In this document: piece after piece, positions 31,375-40,068 of the stretch
Layout: the number at the start of each line of letters is the position of its first letter
Numbering within the stretch: position 1 is the first letter of the stretch
Assembly: GCF_003481705.1 (NCBI RefSeq)
Contig: NZ_QULN01000012.1
Location: forward strand, 7,623-71,622
Direction: 5' to 3'
Length of the DNA: 64,000 nucleotides
Origin: Butyricicoccus sp. OM04-18BH
GTDB lineage: Bacteria > Bacillota > Clostridia > Oscillospirales > Butyricicoccaceae
Position numbers and translations under genes: made by a program
The notes under the pieces: model-generated
Told to the model about the DNA's origin: nothing
The model's input: the letters and a program-made list of their open reading frames with translations, nothing else
Database searches by the model: none

Positions 31375-32646
31375 TTATCCCAGTACGCGGAACACGCCGA
31401 ACACGAGGGTGCTGACGGCCAGCATGGCGAAGCCGTTGATGGCCTCGTAGCCGAGCAGCTTGAGTCGCTCGCTGATGCCCATGTTGACGCCGCCTGCGCT
31501 GACGTGGAAGAACGAGCCGTGCGGCAGACCGTCAAAGACGAATACGCTCGCGTTGGTCATGGCTGCGGCAGCCAGCGGCGCGATGCCGCTCGCGACTACG
31601 GTCGGCCCGAAGATCTGGCTTGCGAGGGTCGTGCCTGCGGTAGCGGACGCGGTCGCCGCGCCCATCATCATGCCGGCGATCGGCGCGAGCATGAAGGCGG
31701 GCAGGCCGAGCGTTTCAATGCCGGAGATGATAACGTCCTTGAGCGAGGAGTTGGAGATGATGCCCGCGAGCGCGCCCGTGCCGATCAGCAGCATGGCCAC
31801 GCCGCTCATCTTCGCGAGACCGGCGGTGAAATAGTGACCCATTTCCCTGGTCTTGCCCATCGCGATGGTGCCGACGATGCCGCCGACCGGGAGCGCAATC
31901 AGGGGGTCGATGGTGATGCCGGCGATCGGGCGCAGGACCAGGATGGCGATGGTGACGAACGGACCGGCGAGCGCCGCCCACAGGGGAGGCAGATCCTTGC
32001 TGTCGATCGTGTTGACGTCGCTGTCCGCGATCTCGGTGCCGCGCATGCGCAGATGGTAGGCGAGGAGCGAGGTGACGATCAGAGCCACGACGGCCGGGAT
32101 GATGCCGACCGCGATGATCGAGGTCAGCGGCACGCCGAAGCCCTCAGCCGCCGCGATGTCGTTCGGGTTCGGGCTCATGACGTTGCCCGCGCGGACCGCG
32201 CCGAGCTGCGCCATCAGAACGCCCATCTTGTGATAGCCTGCACGCTTCGCCATCTGAAGGGCGATCGGTGCGACCGTGATGCACGCGACGTCACCGAACA
32301 CGCCGACGGCGGTCAGGACCCACGTCGCGAGCGTGATCGCGATCAGGCAGCGCTTCGCGCCCAGCTTGTTCATGATCGCCTCCGCGATGCGCTCGGCCGC
32401 GCCGCTCTCGATCAGCGCACCGGCGAGGATGCCGGCGGTCACGATGCGGATGATGGCGGAGACGATGCCCTGCGTGCCCGAGATGATATAGTTTACGGTT
32501 CCGGTCAGACCGGCGCCGCCGATGAGGCCGCCGGCGACCGCGCCGATCAGCATGGCATAGGTCGGCTGGACCTTTTTCAGAATGAGTACGATGGCCACGA
32601 CGAGCGCGGCCAGAGCGCCCAGAACGGATACGGTTACTCCATCCAT
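31375..32646 (-). CDS. GntP family sugar-acid permease (module 1)
   Basis: 423 residues, about 12 hydrophobic segments. Matches the gluconate:H+ symporter family: L-I-G-A-V-A-G-G-L-I-G-G at about 34, S-P-N-P-N-D-I-A-A-A near 163, and L-I-G-T-G-A-L-A-G-I-I-S-N-S-S near 280. Role: proton-coupled import of gluconate or a related sugar acid. It is 24 bp downstream of an IlvD/Edd dehydratase on the same strand, so import and dehydration are co-transcribed. Substrate cannot be fixed from sequence. RBS GAAAGGGG before ATG 32646. Confidence 0.88.
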   Translation of the reverse strand: MDGVTVSVLGALAALVVAIVLILKKVQPTYAMLIGAVAGGLIGGAGLTGTVNYIISGTQGIVSAIIRIVTAGILAGALIESGAAERIAEAIMNKLGAKRCLIAITLATWVLTAVGVFGDVACITVAPIALQMAKRAGYHKMGVLMAQLGAVRAGNVMSPNPNDIAAAEGFGVPLTSIIAVGIIPAVVALIVTSLLAYHLRMRGTEIADSDVNTIDSKDLPPLWAALAGPFVTIAILVLRPIAGITIDPLIALPVGGIVGTIAMGKTREMGHYFTAGLAKMSGVAMLLIGTGALAGIISNSSLKDVIISGIETLGLPAFMLAPIAGMMMGAATASATAGTTLASQIFGPTVVASGIAPLAAAAMTNASVFVFDGLPHGSFFHVSAGGVNMGISERLKLLGYEAINGFAMLAVSTLVFGVFRVLG

Positions 32647-32670
32647 AGTGAAATTCCCCTTTCCGTCGGC

Positions 32671-34353
32671 TTACAGGTGATCGAACTTCATGACGCCGCC
32701 CTCGGAGCCGGAGGCCGCGAGCTTGCAGTACAGGCCGAGCCAGCCCTTCTTGAACTTGGGCTCGGGGCGCTTCCACTGCTTGAGACGCGCCTCGATCTCC
32801 TCGTCGGGCACGAGCAGGTTGAGCTGCTTGTTATCGACGTCGATCTCGATGGTGTCGCCGTCATGGACGATGGCGATCGGGCCGCCCTCTGCCGCCTCCG
32901 GGGAGATATGGCCGACGAAGCAGCCGTTGTTCGTGCCGGAGAAGCGGCCGTCGGTGATGAGCGCGGTGGTCTTGGCGAGGCCGCGGCCGTACAGGTACTT
33001 CATGGCCTTGAACATCTCGCGCATGCCGGGGCCGCCCTTCGGGCCTTCGTAGCGGATGACGACGACGTGGCCGTCATGGATCTTGCCGGCGAGGATAGCC
33101 TCCTCTGCGGCCTCCTCGGAGTCGAAGCAGATGGCCTCGCCCTTGAAGTGATGCAGGCTCTTGTCGAACGCGCCGGGCTTGGTGATGCCGGTGTCGGGCG
33201 CGAGGTTGCCGCGCAGGACAGCGACGCCGCCGGTGTAGCCGAACGGGTCATCGAGCGTGTGGTTGACCAGACCGGTCGCCGGGTACAGGTACTTGTGGCT
33301 GTCGATATTCTCCGCGAGGGTGTGCGCGGTGACGGTCATGACGTCGGTCTCGAGCATGGAGCGCAGGTTCTCCATCAGACGCGGCACGCCGCCGTCCTTG
33401 TAGAAGTCTACGATGCTGTACTTGCAGGACGGGTTCATGCGCGCCAGCTGCGGCGTGGTGTCGGACAGGCTGTCGAACTCGTCGAGCACCTTGATGCCGA
33501 GCTCAGCCTCGTAGGCGATGGCGGTCAGGTGCATGACGGCGTTGGTCGAGCCGCTCATGGCCAGACATGCCTTGATGGCGTTGCGGATGGAGCCGTCGGT
33601 GATGATCTGGCGGGCGGTGATGTTCTTCTCGACCAGCTCCATGATCTTGACGCCGGTTTCCTCTGCCTTCATCATGCGGACGGCGGAGGTCGCCGGGGCG
33701 GTGCCGCCGTCCGGCAGGGTCATGCCGAGCGCTTCCGCGAGGGCGCACATGGTGTTCGCGGTGCCAAGGTAGGAGCACGAGCCGCAGCCCGGGCAGGCGG
33801 TATCCTCCAGAGCCACATACTCCGCCTCCGTGATCTTTCCGGCGGAAAGCATACCATAAGCCTCGGTGGCAGAGGTCTGGTCGGCCTGACGGCCGTCGAA
33901 CTCAACGCCGCCCTCCATCGGGCCGCCCGGCAGGAAGATGCACGGGATGTCCAGACGGGCCGCCGCCATCAGCATGCCCGGAACGATCTTGTCGCACGAG
34001 CCGAGCAGGACGAGGCCGTCGAACAGGTTGATCTGCGCCATGGACTCGATGGAATTGGCGATCAGCTCGCGCGAGGGCATGATGAAGTGCATGCCGTCGT
34101 GGCCCTGACCCATGCCGTCGCAGCCGCCGATGACGCCGAACTCGATGGGCGTGCCGCCTGCGCGGTAGATGCCGTCCTTGACGCGCTGCGCGACCTGACG
34201 CAGGTTGTAGTGGCCGGGCACGCACTCGCTCCAGGCGTTCGCGATGCCGATGAGCGGACGCTTGAGATCCTCGGTGGTAAAGCCCATGGATTTGTAGGTT
34301 GCACGGTAATACTGGTTGCCCAGGCCCTTCAGAATATGTTCGCTGCGTAACAT
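32671..34353 (-). CDS. IlvD/Edd family dehydratase (module 1)
   Basis: 560 residues. IlvD/Edd signatures: G-G-C-D-G-M-G-Q-G-H-D-G-M at about 75, G-S-C-D-K-I-V-P-G near 118 and T-A-C-P-G-C-G-S-C near 188, which supply Fe-S ligands. The family dehydrates dihydroxy acids: branched-chain amino acid precursor (IlvD), 6-phosphogluconate (Edd) or free sugar acids. The co-transcribed GntP permease and nearby GntR regulator favour a sugar acid. ATG 34353 has GGAGG; a reading frame 44 codons longer lacks a ribosome site and covers the promoter. It differs strongly from the second dehydratase at 58026. Confidence 0.88.
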   Translation of the reverse strand: MLRSEHILKGLGNQYYRATYKSMGFTTEDLKRPLIGIANAWSECVPGHYNLRQVAQRVKDGIYRAGGTPIEFGVIGGCDGMGQGHDGMHFIMPSRELIANSIESMAQINLFDGLVLLGSCDKIVPGMLMAAARLDIPCIFLPGGPMEGGVEFDGRQADQTSATEAYGMLSAGKITEAEYVALEDTACPGCGSCSYLGTANTMCALAEALGMTLPDGGTAPATSAVRMMKAEETGVKIMELVEKNITARQIITDGSIRNAIKACLAMSGSTNAVMHLTAIAYEAELGIKVLDEFDSLSDTTPQLARMNPSCKYSIVDFYKDGGVPRLMENLRSMLETDVMTVTAHTLAENIDSHKYLYPATGLVNHTLDDPFGYTGGVAVLRGNLAPDTGITKPGAFDKSLHHFKGEAICFDSEEAAEEAILAGKIHDGHVVVIRYEGPKGGPGMREMFKAMKYLYGRGLAKTTALITDGRFSGTNNGCFVGHISPEAAEGGPIAIVHDGDTIEIDVDNKQLNLLVPDEEIEARLKQWKRPEPKFKKGWLGLYCKLAASGSEGGVMKFDHL

Positions 34354-34447
34354 AACGCATTCCTCCTGTAATATCTTTTCACCCGAAAATTTTCTATGCT
34401 GACCCCCGGAAACGCCGGCTGTTCCGGAGCAGGTCTCTATACTCAGC

Positions 34448-34485
34448 ATTATAATTTTTGAAAAGATGTGTTTCAAGTTGTCCAA
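34448..34485 (-). promoter_or_regulatory. Promoter of the dehydratase-permease operon 1
   Basis: Minus strand: TTGAAA (34471-34476), 17-bp spacer, TATAAT (34448-34453). TTGGACAACTTG directly overlaps the upstream edge of the -35 box; a second GGACAAC occurs at 34613 on the plus strand. These could be sites for the neighbouring GntR regulator. Confidence 0.65.
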
Positions 34486-34636
34486 AATGCTTTCTACTTT
34501 TGCAATAAAATTTTTTTATAAAATCGTGCAAAACCATCAAATCGCGTAAACTGTTTGCGCATTTTTGCGGGAAATGCGCGGGAAATAAGAAAAAGCGAGA
34601 AAAAAACATCGGACAACTTCAGGCTGCGCGCAAAAA

Positions 34637-34777
34637 AAGCGCCTGCATTGCAGGCGCTTGAGAGACTGTCGAAAAAGTCTGTATTCACGATGCTGACGCT
34701 GCCGCGCGGCAGCGCGCATTCAAAAGCGTTTGCTGCGCAAACGCAAAAAAACCGAGGACATGCGCCTCGGTTTTTTT
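34637..34777 (-). terminator. Terminators downstream of the GntR gene
   Basis: ACCGAGG/CCTCGGT with seven A and T on both sides (34745-34777) and AAGCGCCTGC-ATT-GCAGGCGCTT (34637-34659) with T7 on the minus strand. GCGTTTG/CAAACGC lies between. Together they separate the gntR transcript from the dehydratase promoter. Further short dyads fill 34785-34877 (GAAAGTT/AACTTTC, GTGTTTTG/CAAAACAC, GCGAAACT/AGTTTCGC). Confidence 0.75.
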
Positions 34778-34877
34778 ACTCCCAGAGGGAGAAAGTTTCC
34801 GAATGGGAACTTTCGGACGTCCGTGTTTTGCGAAGTCAAAACACACTTGTCGGCGAAACTGTAGTTTCGCGACAGTT

Positions 34878-35576
34878 TTATCGCGCCGTTTTCGTCTGGC
34901 GGATGAAGATGCGGTTCGTGTCGAGATGCACGGACATGGCGCTGCGGGCGGCCTGCGGGTCGCGGTCACGCACGGCGTCCAGTATCTCCTTGTGCGTGTC
35001 GATGGTCATGGTGAGCAGCTCCTTGCGCGTGATGTTGGCGATCGAGATCACGGCCGCGTCGATGATCGGCATCAGCGGCTCGACGACCATGTTGTGCGAG
35101 CATTTCGCGAGGTACCAGTGAAAGCGCATATCCTCGATGAGGTAGTCTTCTCCGGCCTCGATCTTTTCGCGTACCGCGTCGCAGTATTCGGCCAGCTGCT
35201 CGACCTCCTCGTCCGTGCGGTTCTGCGCCGCAAGCGCCGCGATCGTCGGCTCGAGCATGAGCCGCACGTCGGTCAGATCGAGCGCGAGCTGCAGCTTGTC
35301 CTCGACCGCGTCCAGACCCAGCGGATTGGCGTGGAGCGGGAACAGGGACGCGACGTAGGTGCCCGAGCCGTGTTTGACGCGCAGAACGCCGCGCGAGACG
35401 AGCAGCTTGACCGCCTCGCGGACGGTGCCCCGGCTGACCTCGAAATGCGCCGCCAGCTCATGCTCGTTCGGCAGCTTCGCCCCGACCTTCAGATGGTTGT
35501 CCAGAATGTACGCAAACAAACGCTCCTCGACCCGTTCGGTCAGCGCCTGACTTTTGATGTTCGACAGCTCCGACAT
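34878..35576 (-). CDS. FCD-type GntR family regulator
   Basis: 232 residues. Winged HTH at 10-75 (L-P-N-E-H-E-L-A-A-H-F-E-V-S-R-G-T-V-R-E-A), then an all-helical FCD ligand-binding domain with the metal-binding residues D and H in E-D-M-R-F-H-W-Y-L, and H in D-T-H-K-E-I and V-H-L-D-T-N. FCD regulators usually bind sugar acids or other carboxylates. Encoded upstream of the dehydratase/permease operon on the same strand, it is the likely regulator of that operon. RBS AAAGGGAG before ATG 35576. Confidence 0.9.
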   Translation of the reverse strand: MSELSNIKSQALTERVEERLFAYILDNHLKVGAKLPNEHELAAHFEVSRGTVREAVKLLVSRGVLRVKHGSGTYVASLFPLHANPLGLDAVEDKLQLALDLTDVRLMLEPTIAALAAQNRTDEEVEQLAEYCDAVREKIEAGEDYLIEDMRFHWYLAKCSHNMVVEPLMPIIDAAVISIANITRKELLTMTIDTHKEILDAVRDRDPQAARSAMSVHLDTNRIFIRQTKTAR

Positions 35577-35681
35577 ACCGAAATCTCCCTTTCCTTTTTC
35601 TGTCTGTGCGGTATTTTTCTGAGATAAGAATATACTGCATTTTCTCCGGCTGTCAATCTTTTTTTCGCCGGGCGACGCAAA

Positions 35682-35713
35682 GCTGTAACGTTATAACGTT
35701 AAAACGTTGCAAC
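35682..35713. repeat. 8-bp-phased GTTATAAC array 5
   Basis: GCTGTAAC at 35682, GTTATAAC at 35690, GTTAAAAC at 35698 and GTTGCAAC at 35706: four perfect 8-bp steps. It lies in the gntR upstream region, 105 bp before the start codon, and 34 bp from the pfkB terminator. Confidence 0.7.
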
Positions 35714-35742
35714 TTTACTTCGCATATCGGTTCGCAGAACGC

Positions 35743-35779
35743 GAAAATCCCGGCGGAAAACGTCCTGTTCCGCCGGGAT
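35743..35779 (-). terminator. Rho-independent terminator of the pfkB gene
   Basis: ATCCCGGCGGAA (35747-35758) pairs with TTCCGCCGGGAT (35768-35779). On the minus strand four T follow. It stands between arrays 5 and 6 and ends transcription of the PfkB kinase gene. Confidence 0.8.
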
Positions 35780-35785
35780 AGATTG

Positions 35786-35829
35786 CATGAAACGTTATAA
35801 CTTTGAAACGCTGTGACTTTATAACTTTA
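35786..35829. repeat. 8-bp-phased GTTATAAC array 6
   Basis: Octamers GTTATAAC (35794), TTTGAAAC (35802), GCTGTGAC (35810) and TTTATAAC (35818), all in step; the preceding CATGAAAC (35786) also fits. It lies just after the pfkB gene. Together with array 5 it brackets the terminator. Confidence 0.65.
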
Positions 35830-35888
35830 CCTATTTCCCGGTACGCCGGTTTTTTCTTTCCGGCACCTTGACGCCGCGCGGACGGCGC

Positions 35889-36824
35889 TCACGGCCGCAG
35901 ACGAGAAAAGCGCACCTTCGGGAGCAGCGCCTCGACGGCCTCGCGTTCGGCGGCCTGCGTGCCGCTGCACATGACGTTCGCCGCGCCGGCGGCGGTCGAG
36001 AGGCGGACGGCCTCCTCCTCGCTCAGTCCCTGCGCCTCGGCATACGCGAGCGCCGCGACCACGCTGTCGCCTGCGCCGACCGTACTGCCGACCGGGACCT
36101 TGAGGCCCTCGGCGTAGATCGTGCTGCCCTTTCGCAGATAGAGCGCGCCGCGGCCGCCGAGCGAGATCACGACCCGTTCGATGCCGCGCTCGAGCAGCCT
36201 TCTGCCCTCGGCGGTCAGTTCCTCGAGGGTCTCGAGCTTTTTCCCCGCCAGACGCGACAGCTCGTCGTCGTTCGGCTTGATGAGGTAGGGCGCGGCCTTC
36301 AGGCCTTCCGCAAGCAGCGCGCCGTCCGCGTCGAGAAAGACCCGTGCGCCCGCCTTTTTGCACGCGGCCGTCCATGTTCGGTAGGTGTCCTGCGGCGCAC
36401 CCTTCGGCAGGCTCCCGGCGAGGACGACGATGTCGCCCGGCCGGAGCTCCGCCAACAGCTCGTGCAGCAGCGCATCTAAATCTGCGTCCGTGACGGTCAG
36501 GCCCGGCTCGTTGATGTCGGTGTTCGTGTGCCCTTCGCGGTCGATGATCTTGAGGTTGGTGCGGGTCTGCCCCTCGACGAAGCGGAATCGCGTCGCGAAG
36601 GGCTCGCCCTCGAGCAGCTTTTCGAGCATTTTTCCGCTCCCGCCGCCGAGGATGCCGGCCGCACAGCTCTCTCCGCCGAGCTTCGCGATCACCTTGCTCA
36701 CGTTGATGCCCTTGCCGCCGGGATCGGTGCGCATTTCCGTGATGCGGTTGACGGTGTCGAGCGCCATGCCGGGGATCTCTACCGTTTTATCCAGTGCGGG
36801 ATTGAGTGTTACCGTGTAGATCAT
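35889..36824 (-). CDS. fruK: PfkB family kinase, probable 1-phosphofructokinase
   Basis: 311 residues. N-terminus Y-T-V-T-L-N-P-A-L-D as in FruK/LacC; substrate site G-G-K-G-I-N-V-S-K at 37-45; catalytic G-S-T-V-G-A-G-D-S at about 252-260. FruK phosphorylates fructose 1-phosphate to the 1,6-bisphosphate; LacC-type tagatose-6-phosphate kinase is the main alternative. No fructose PTS gene or DeoR-type regulator adjoins, so the sugar is unproven. RBS AAAGGGG. Single-gene transcript with its own terminator. Confidence 0.8.
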   Translation of the reverse strand: MIYTVTLNPALDKTVEIPGMALDTVNRITEMRTDPGGKGINVSKVIAKLGGESCAAGILGGGSGKMLEKLLEGEPFATRFRFVEGQTRTNLKIIDREGHTNTDINEPGLTVTDADLDALLHELLAELRPGDIVVLAGSLPKGAPQDTYRTWTAACKKAGARVFLDADGALLAEGLKAAPYLIKPNDDELSRLAGKKLETLEELTAEGRRLLERGIERVVISLGGRGALYLRKGSTIYAEGLKVPVGSTVGAGDSVVAALAYAEAQGLSEEEAVRLSTAAGAANVMCSGTQAAEREAVEALLPKVRFSRLRP

Positions 36825-36891
36825 GAAATGACCCCTTTCAGACGTTTGCAGCCAAGGCTGCGATCCGGACAGCCGCCGCGGCTTCCGCAGG

Positions 36892-37353
36892 TCATGCTCT
36901 GCCCGCCTGCTCGAGCCGCAGCAGCGCCTTTTTCATCTCCGTGCCGCCGGCGTAGCCGCCCAGCGAGCCGTCCGCGCAGATGACGCGGTGACAGGGGATG
37001 ACGATGAGGATGGGGTTCGCGTGATTTGCCATGCCCACCGCGCGGCAGGCGTTCGGCTGACCGATGGCCTCGGCGAGCTGTTTATAGCTGCGCGTTTCGC
37101 CGTAGGGAATTTCACGCAGCGCCGCCCAGACCCTTTGCTGAAAGGGCGTGCCGTGCAGGCGGCAGGGGAAATCGAACGTCCGGCGCGTCCCGGCAAAATA
37201 CTCGTCCAGCTGACGGAATACGAGTGCGGTCAGCTCGTTCGGCGCTTCCTCGCAGGCGCCGGACGGGGCGAGCTGCAGGGCCGTGACCGCGCCGTCCTCC
37301 CAGTCCAGCTGCATTTTCCCAAACGGCGAATGATAAACAGCGGTTCCCTTCAT
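36892..37353 (-). CDS. ogt: Methylated-DNA-protein-cysteine methyltransferase
   Basis: 153 residues. The active site I-P-C-H-R-V-I at about 120-126 holds the acceptor cysteine; the arginine finger/HTH region is F-Q-Q-R-V-W-A-A-L-R-E-I-P-Y-G-E-T and A-C-R-A-V-G-M-A-N. The short N-terminal domain fits Ogt rather than Ada. It removes alkyl groups from O6-alkylguanine by irreversible self-alkylation. RBS AGGAGG before ATG 37353; likely monocistronic. Confidence 0.95.
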   Translation of the reverse strand: MKGTAVYHSPFGKMQLDWEDGAVTALQLAPSGACEEAPNELTALVFRQLDEYFAGTRRTFDFPCRLHGTPFQQRVWAALREIPYGETRSYKQLAEAIGQPNACRAVGMANHANPILIVIPCHRVICADGSLGGYAGGTEMKKALLRLEQAGRA

Positions 37354-37425
37354 GTGCGTTTTCCTCCTATAAGACAGGTTTTTTAGTGAAATCTTGGCGT
37401 TTTCGCAATGAATGCGAGAGTAAAA

Positions 37426-37481
37426 GTTATAACGTTATGTAGTTTTAGTGTTATGCAGTTTTGACGTTATAACGTTTTCGG
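37426..37481. repeat. 8-bp-phased GTTATAAC array 7
   Basis: Seven consecutive octamers all starting with GTT: exact GTTATAAC at 37426 and 37466, GTTATGTA at 37434, GTTTTAGT at 37442 and so on. This is the cleanest array in the window. It ends 10 bp after the hybrid-kinase stop codon and could serve as its 3' end. Confidence 0.75.
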
Positions 37482-37491
37482 GAAGGCTCTC

Positions 37492-40068
37492 TCACGGCAG
37501 TATGTTTTCGATCATCGCGAGCAGCTGCTGCATATCGAACGGCTTGGAGAGGTGGCCGTTCATGCCGGCCTTTGCGGCGTTCTGGCGGTCCTCGTCAAAG
37601 GCGTTCGCCGTTATGGCGACGATGGGCAGGGCCGCCTTTTCGGCGTCCGGCAGGGCGCGGATGGCGCGCGTGGCCTCGTAGCCGTTCATGACCGGCATCT
37701 GAATGTCCATCAGCACCAGATCATAGTACCCAGGCGCGCTTTCGCGCACCTTGTCCACCGCGAGCTTGCCGTTTTCCGCCGTGTCCACCGCGAACCCGGC
37801 TTCCTCGAGCATCGTCACCGCGATCTCGCGGTTGAGGGCGTTGTCCTCGACGACCAGCAGCCGTTTTCCGGCGAATTCCGCCGCATTTTCTGTCTGCTCC
37901 GCCTGTTCCTCCATGCGGAACGGCTCGGCCAGCACGCGCCGCAGCTCGGACAGGAACAGCGGCTTTGCGCAGAAGGCGGTCACGCCCGCGGCCCGCGCCT
38001 CGACCTCGATGTCCGTCCAGTCGTAGGCGGTCAGGATGATGATCGGGGTGGCCTCTCCGATCAGCCTGCGCACGCGGCGCACGACCTCGAGGCCGTTCAT
38101 ATCGGGTATCATCCAGTCGATGATGAACACGCGGAAGCCGTCGCCCTGATCGAGCGCGTCCTGCGCACGCACGACCGCCTCGCGTCCCGAGGTCGTCCAG
38201 TCCGCCCGCATCCCGATCGTGCGCAGCATCTTGCTGACGTTCAGGCAGGTGTCGGTGTCGTCGTCCGCGACGAGCGCGCGCAGGCCCTCGAGCTGTGGGA
38301 TGCGCGCGGGCGCGGCGGCACGCTCTCCGCTGACCGGGAAGCGCAGGGAGACCGTGAATTCCGAGCCTTTTCCCGGCTCGCTCTCGACCGAAATGCCGCC
38401 GTCCATCATGTCGATCAGATTTTTCGTGATCGCCATGCCGAGGCCGGTGCCCTGAATGCCGCTGACGGTCGAGGTCTCCTCGCGCGCGAACTGCTCGAAG
38501 ATGTGCTTCTGAAACGCCGGACTCATGCCGATGCCGTTATCGCGGATATGGAACTCATAGTCCGCGCTGCCCTTCGGCGCGGTCTGCTTCTGGACGATGC
38601 GCAGGGTGATCGTGCCGCCCGCCGGGGTGAATTTGATGGCGTTGGACATGATGTTGAGCATGATCTGGTTGAGGCGCATGGGGTCGGCGATGACGTCCTC
38701 GTCCTCCACGTCGACCATGTCGATGAAGAGCGAGATGCGCTTGGCGGAAATGCCCGACTGGATGATGTCGCGCAGGTCGTGCACAAGCTCGGGCAGGTGC
38801 ACCGGGCGCGGCTCGAGCGAGACCTTGCCGCTCTCGATGCGGCTCATGTCGAGCACGTCGTTGATGAGCGAGAGCAGGTGCTGGCTCGCCGTCGCGGTCT
38901 TTTTCAGGTAGTCGAGCACCTGTTCGCGGTTGTCGATATGGGTGGCCGCGAGCGAGGTGAAGCCGATGATCGCGTTCATCGGCGTGCGGATGTCGTGCGA
39001 CATATTGAACAGGAATTCGCGCTTGGCGCGGTTGGCCGCCGTTTCCTGACGGATGGCGCGTTCAAGCTCGGCGTTTTTCTGCTCGAGTGAGGTCTGATAT
39101 GCCTTTTCGAGCGTTTTCTGCTGCTGCAGGAAGCTCTTTTCCGTGCCTCGGCGCACGAACAGGAGCAGCGTCAGAACGACCACGCAGGCGAGGAACGCCG
39201 CGATCATGTTGACCGGCGTGTTCGTGTAGAGCAGTCTGCCCGGAACATACATGTAGTAGTAGAAGTCGCGCCCGTGGCTGTACATTCCGTAGTAACGGGT
39301 CAGACCCTTCCGCCCGGCATAGACCAGCGTTTCCGCCTCGCCGCTCGAACGGATGCGGCGGAGCAGCTCGTTTGCGGTGGTGTCCGTGCCGATGAGGGTC
39401 GGCTCGTCCGACGCGGTCACGCGGTTGCCGTCCGAGAGGATCACGACTCCCGTGGTCTCGGCGTCGTAGCCGTCGAGCAGATCCTGCACGGAGAGCACGG
39501 ATTTCTGCGCGAATGCGGCTTTGGTGTGCCGCCATGCGAGCACCGCGCCGCTGCCGTCCGCAAGGCTGTGCACGGCGGCGTCAGCAAACGAGCCGTCGGT
39601 CAGCTGCACGCGGCGGACGTAGGTGCTCTGCGGATGGCCGACCACGGCGAGCACGCGCTCCGGCTCCAGATCGGTCTGAAGCCGGGCATAGCCGATGCCG
39701 TCCGTGCTGTATTCGCAGACCAGCCTGCCCTTCGCGTCCACGACCGAAACGCCGGTCAGCCACAGCCGCTCGGTGTACTGCCGCAGCGCGTCCTCGCCGC
39801 AGTCGAGCGTCAGGCTGTCCAGCTCCTGCATCGCGGTCGTGCCGCGCACGAGCGCCTTGGCCACGGCGGTCTCGTTGTACTGCACGTAGGCGGAGGACTG
39901 CTCCTTGACGAAGCTGATCAGCTCGTTCATGCGGTGCTCGCAGCTCTGCATATCGGAATAACGGGACAGCCCGAATACCATCCCGAGGAACATCAGTCCG
40001 CCCGCAAGGCACAGGCAGGCGAAGGTTTTCCGCGAGCGCGGCTGCCGGTTTTTACTGTTCAAGCGCAT
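37492..40068 (-). CDS. Membrane hybrid sensor histidine kinase with two receiver domains
   Basis: 858 residues. Two membrane helices (about 15-35 and 285-305) enclose a Cache-like sensor; then a coiled coil, HisKA with N-M-S-H-D-I-R-T-P-M-N-A at about 360, HATPase (D-N-G-I-G-M-S, G-T-G-L-G-M-A-I near 515), receiver 1 (A-D-D-D-T and acceptor D in I-I-D-W-M-I-P) and receiver 2 (V-E-D-N-A-L-N-R-E and L-M-D-I-Q-M-P-V-M-N-G). ATG 40068 has GGAGG and overlaps the 3' end of the binding-protein gene by 17 bases; longer frames have no RBS. With that binding protein it likely forms a ligand-sensing phosphorelay. No Hpt domain is visible. Confidence 0.9.
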   Translation of the reverse strand: MRLNSKNRQPRSRKTFACLCLAGGLMFLGMVFGLSRYSDMQSCEHRMNELISFVKEQSSAYVQYNETAVAKALVRGTTAMQELDSLTLDCGEDALRQYTERLWLTGVSVVDAKGRLVCEYSTDGIGYARLQTDLEPERVLAVVGHPQSTYVRRVQLTDGSFADAAVHSLADGSGAVLAWRHTKAAFAQKSVLSVQDLLDGYDAETTGVVILSDGNRVTASDEPTLIGTDTTANELLRRIRSSGEAETLVYAGRKGLTRYYGMYSHGRDFYYYMYVPGRLLYTNTPVNMIAAFLACVVVLTLLLFVRRGTEKSFLQQQKTLEKAYQTSLEQKNAELERAIRQETAANRAKREFLFNMSHDIRTPMNAIIGFTSLAATHIDNREQVLDYLKKTATASQHLLSLINDVLDMSRIESGKVSLEPRPVHLPELVHDLRDIIQSGISAKRISLFIDMVDVEDEDVIADPMRLNQIMLNIMSNAIKFTPAGGTITLRIVQKQTAPKGSADYEFHIRDNGIGMSPAFQKHIFEQFAREETSTVSGIQGTGLGMAITKNLIDMMDGGISVESEPGKGSEFTVSLRFPVSGERAAAPARIPQLEGLRALVADDDTDTCLNVSKMLRTIGMRADWTTSGREAVVRAQDALDQGDGFRVFIIDWMIPDMNGLEVVRRVRRLIGEATPIIILTAYDWTDIEVEARAAGVTAFCAKPLFLSELRRVLAEPFRMEEQAEQTENAAEFAGKRLLVVEDNALNREIAVTMLEEAGFAVDTAENGKLAVDKVRESAPGYYDLVLMDIQMPVMNGYEATRAIRALPDAEKAALPIVAITANAFDEDRQNAAKAGMNGHLSKPFDMQQLLAMIENILP

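Noticed and set aside
28764..31535. Minus-strand open frame of over 900 codons across the beta-helix surface gene
   Set aside because: Antisense to a clearly real secreted protein; no recognisable domain; runs through the terminators.
31261..34350. Plus-strand frame of over 1000 codons across GntP and dehydratase genes
   Set aside because: His/Asp/Gly/Arg-rich antisense translation of two well-supported genes; starts inside a terminator.
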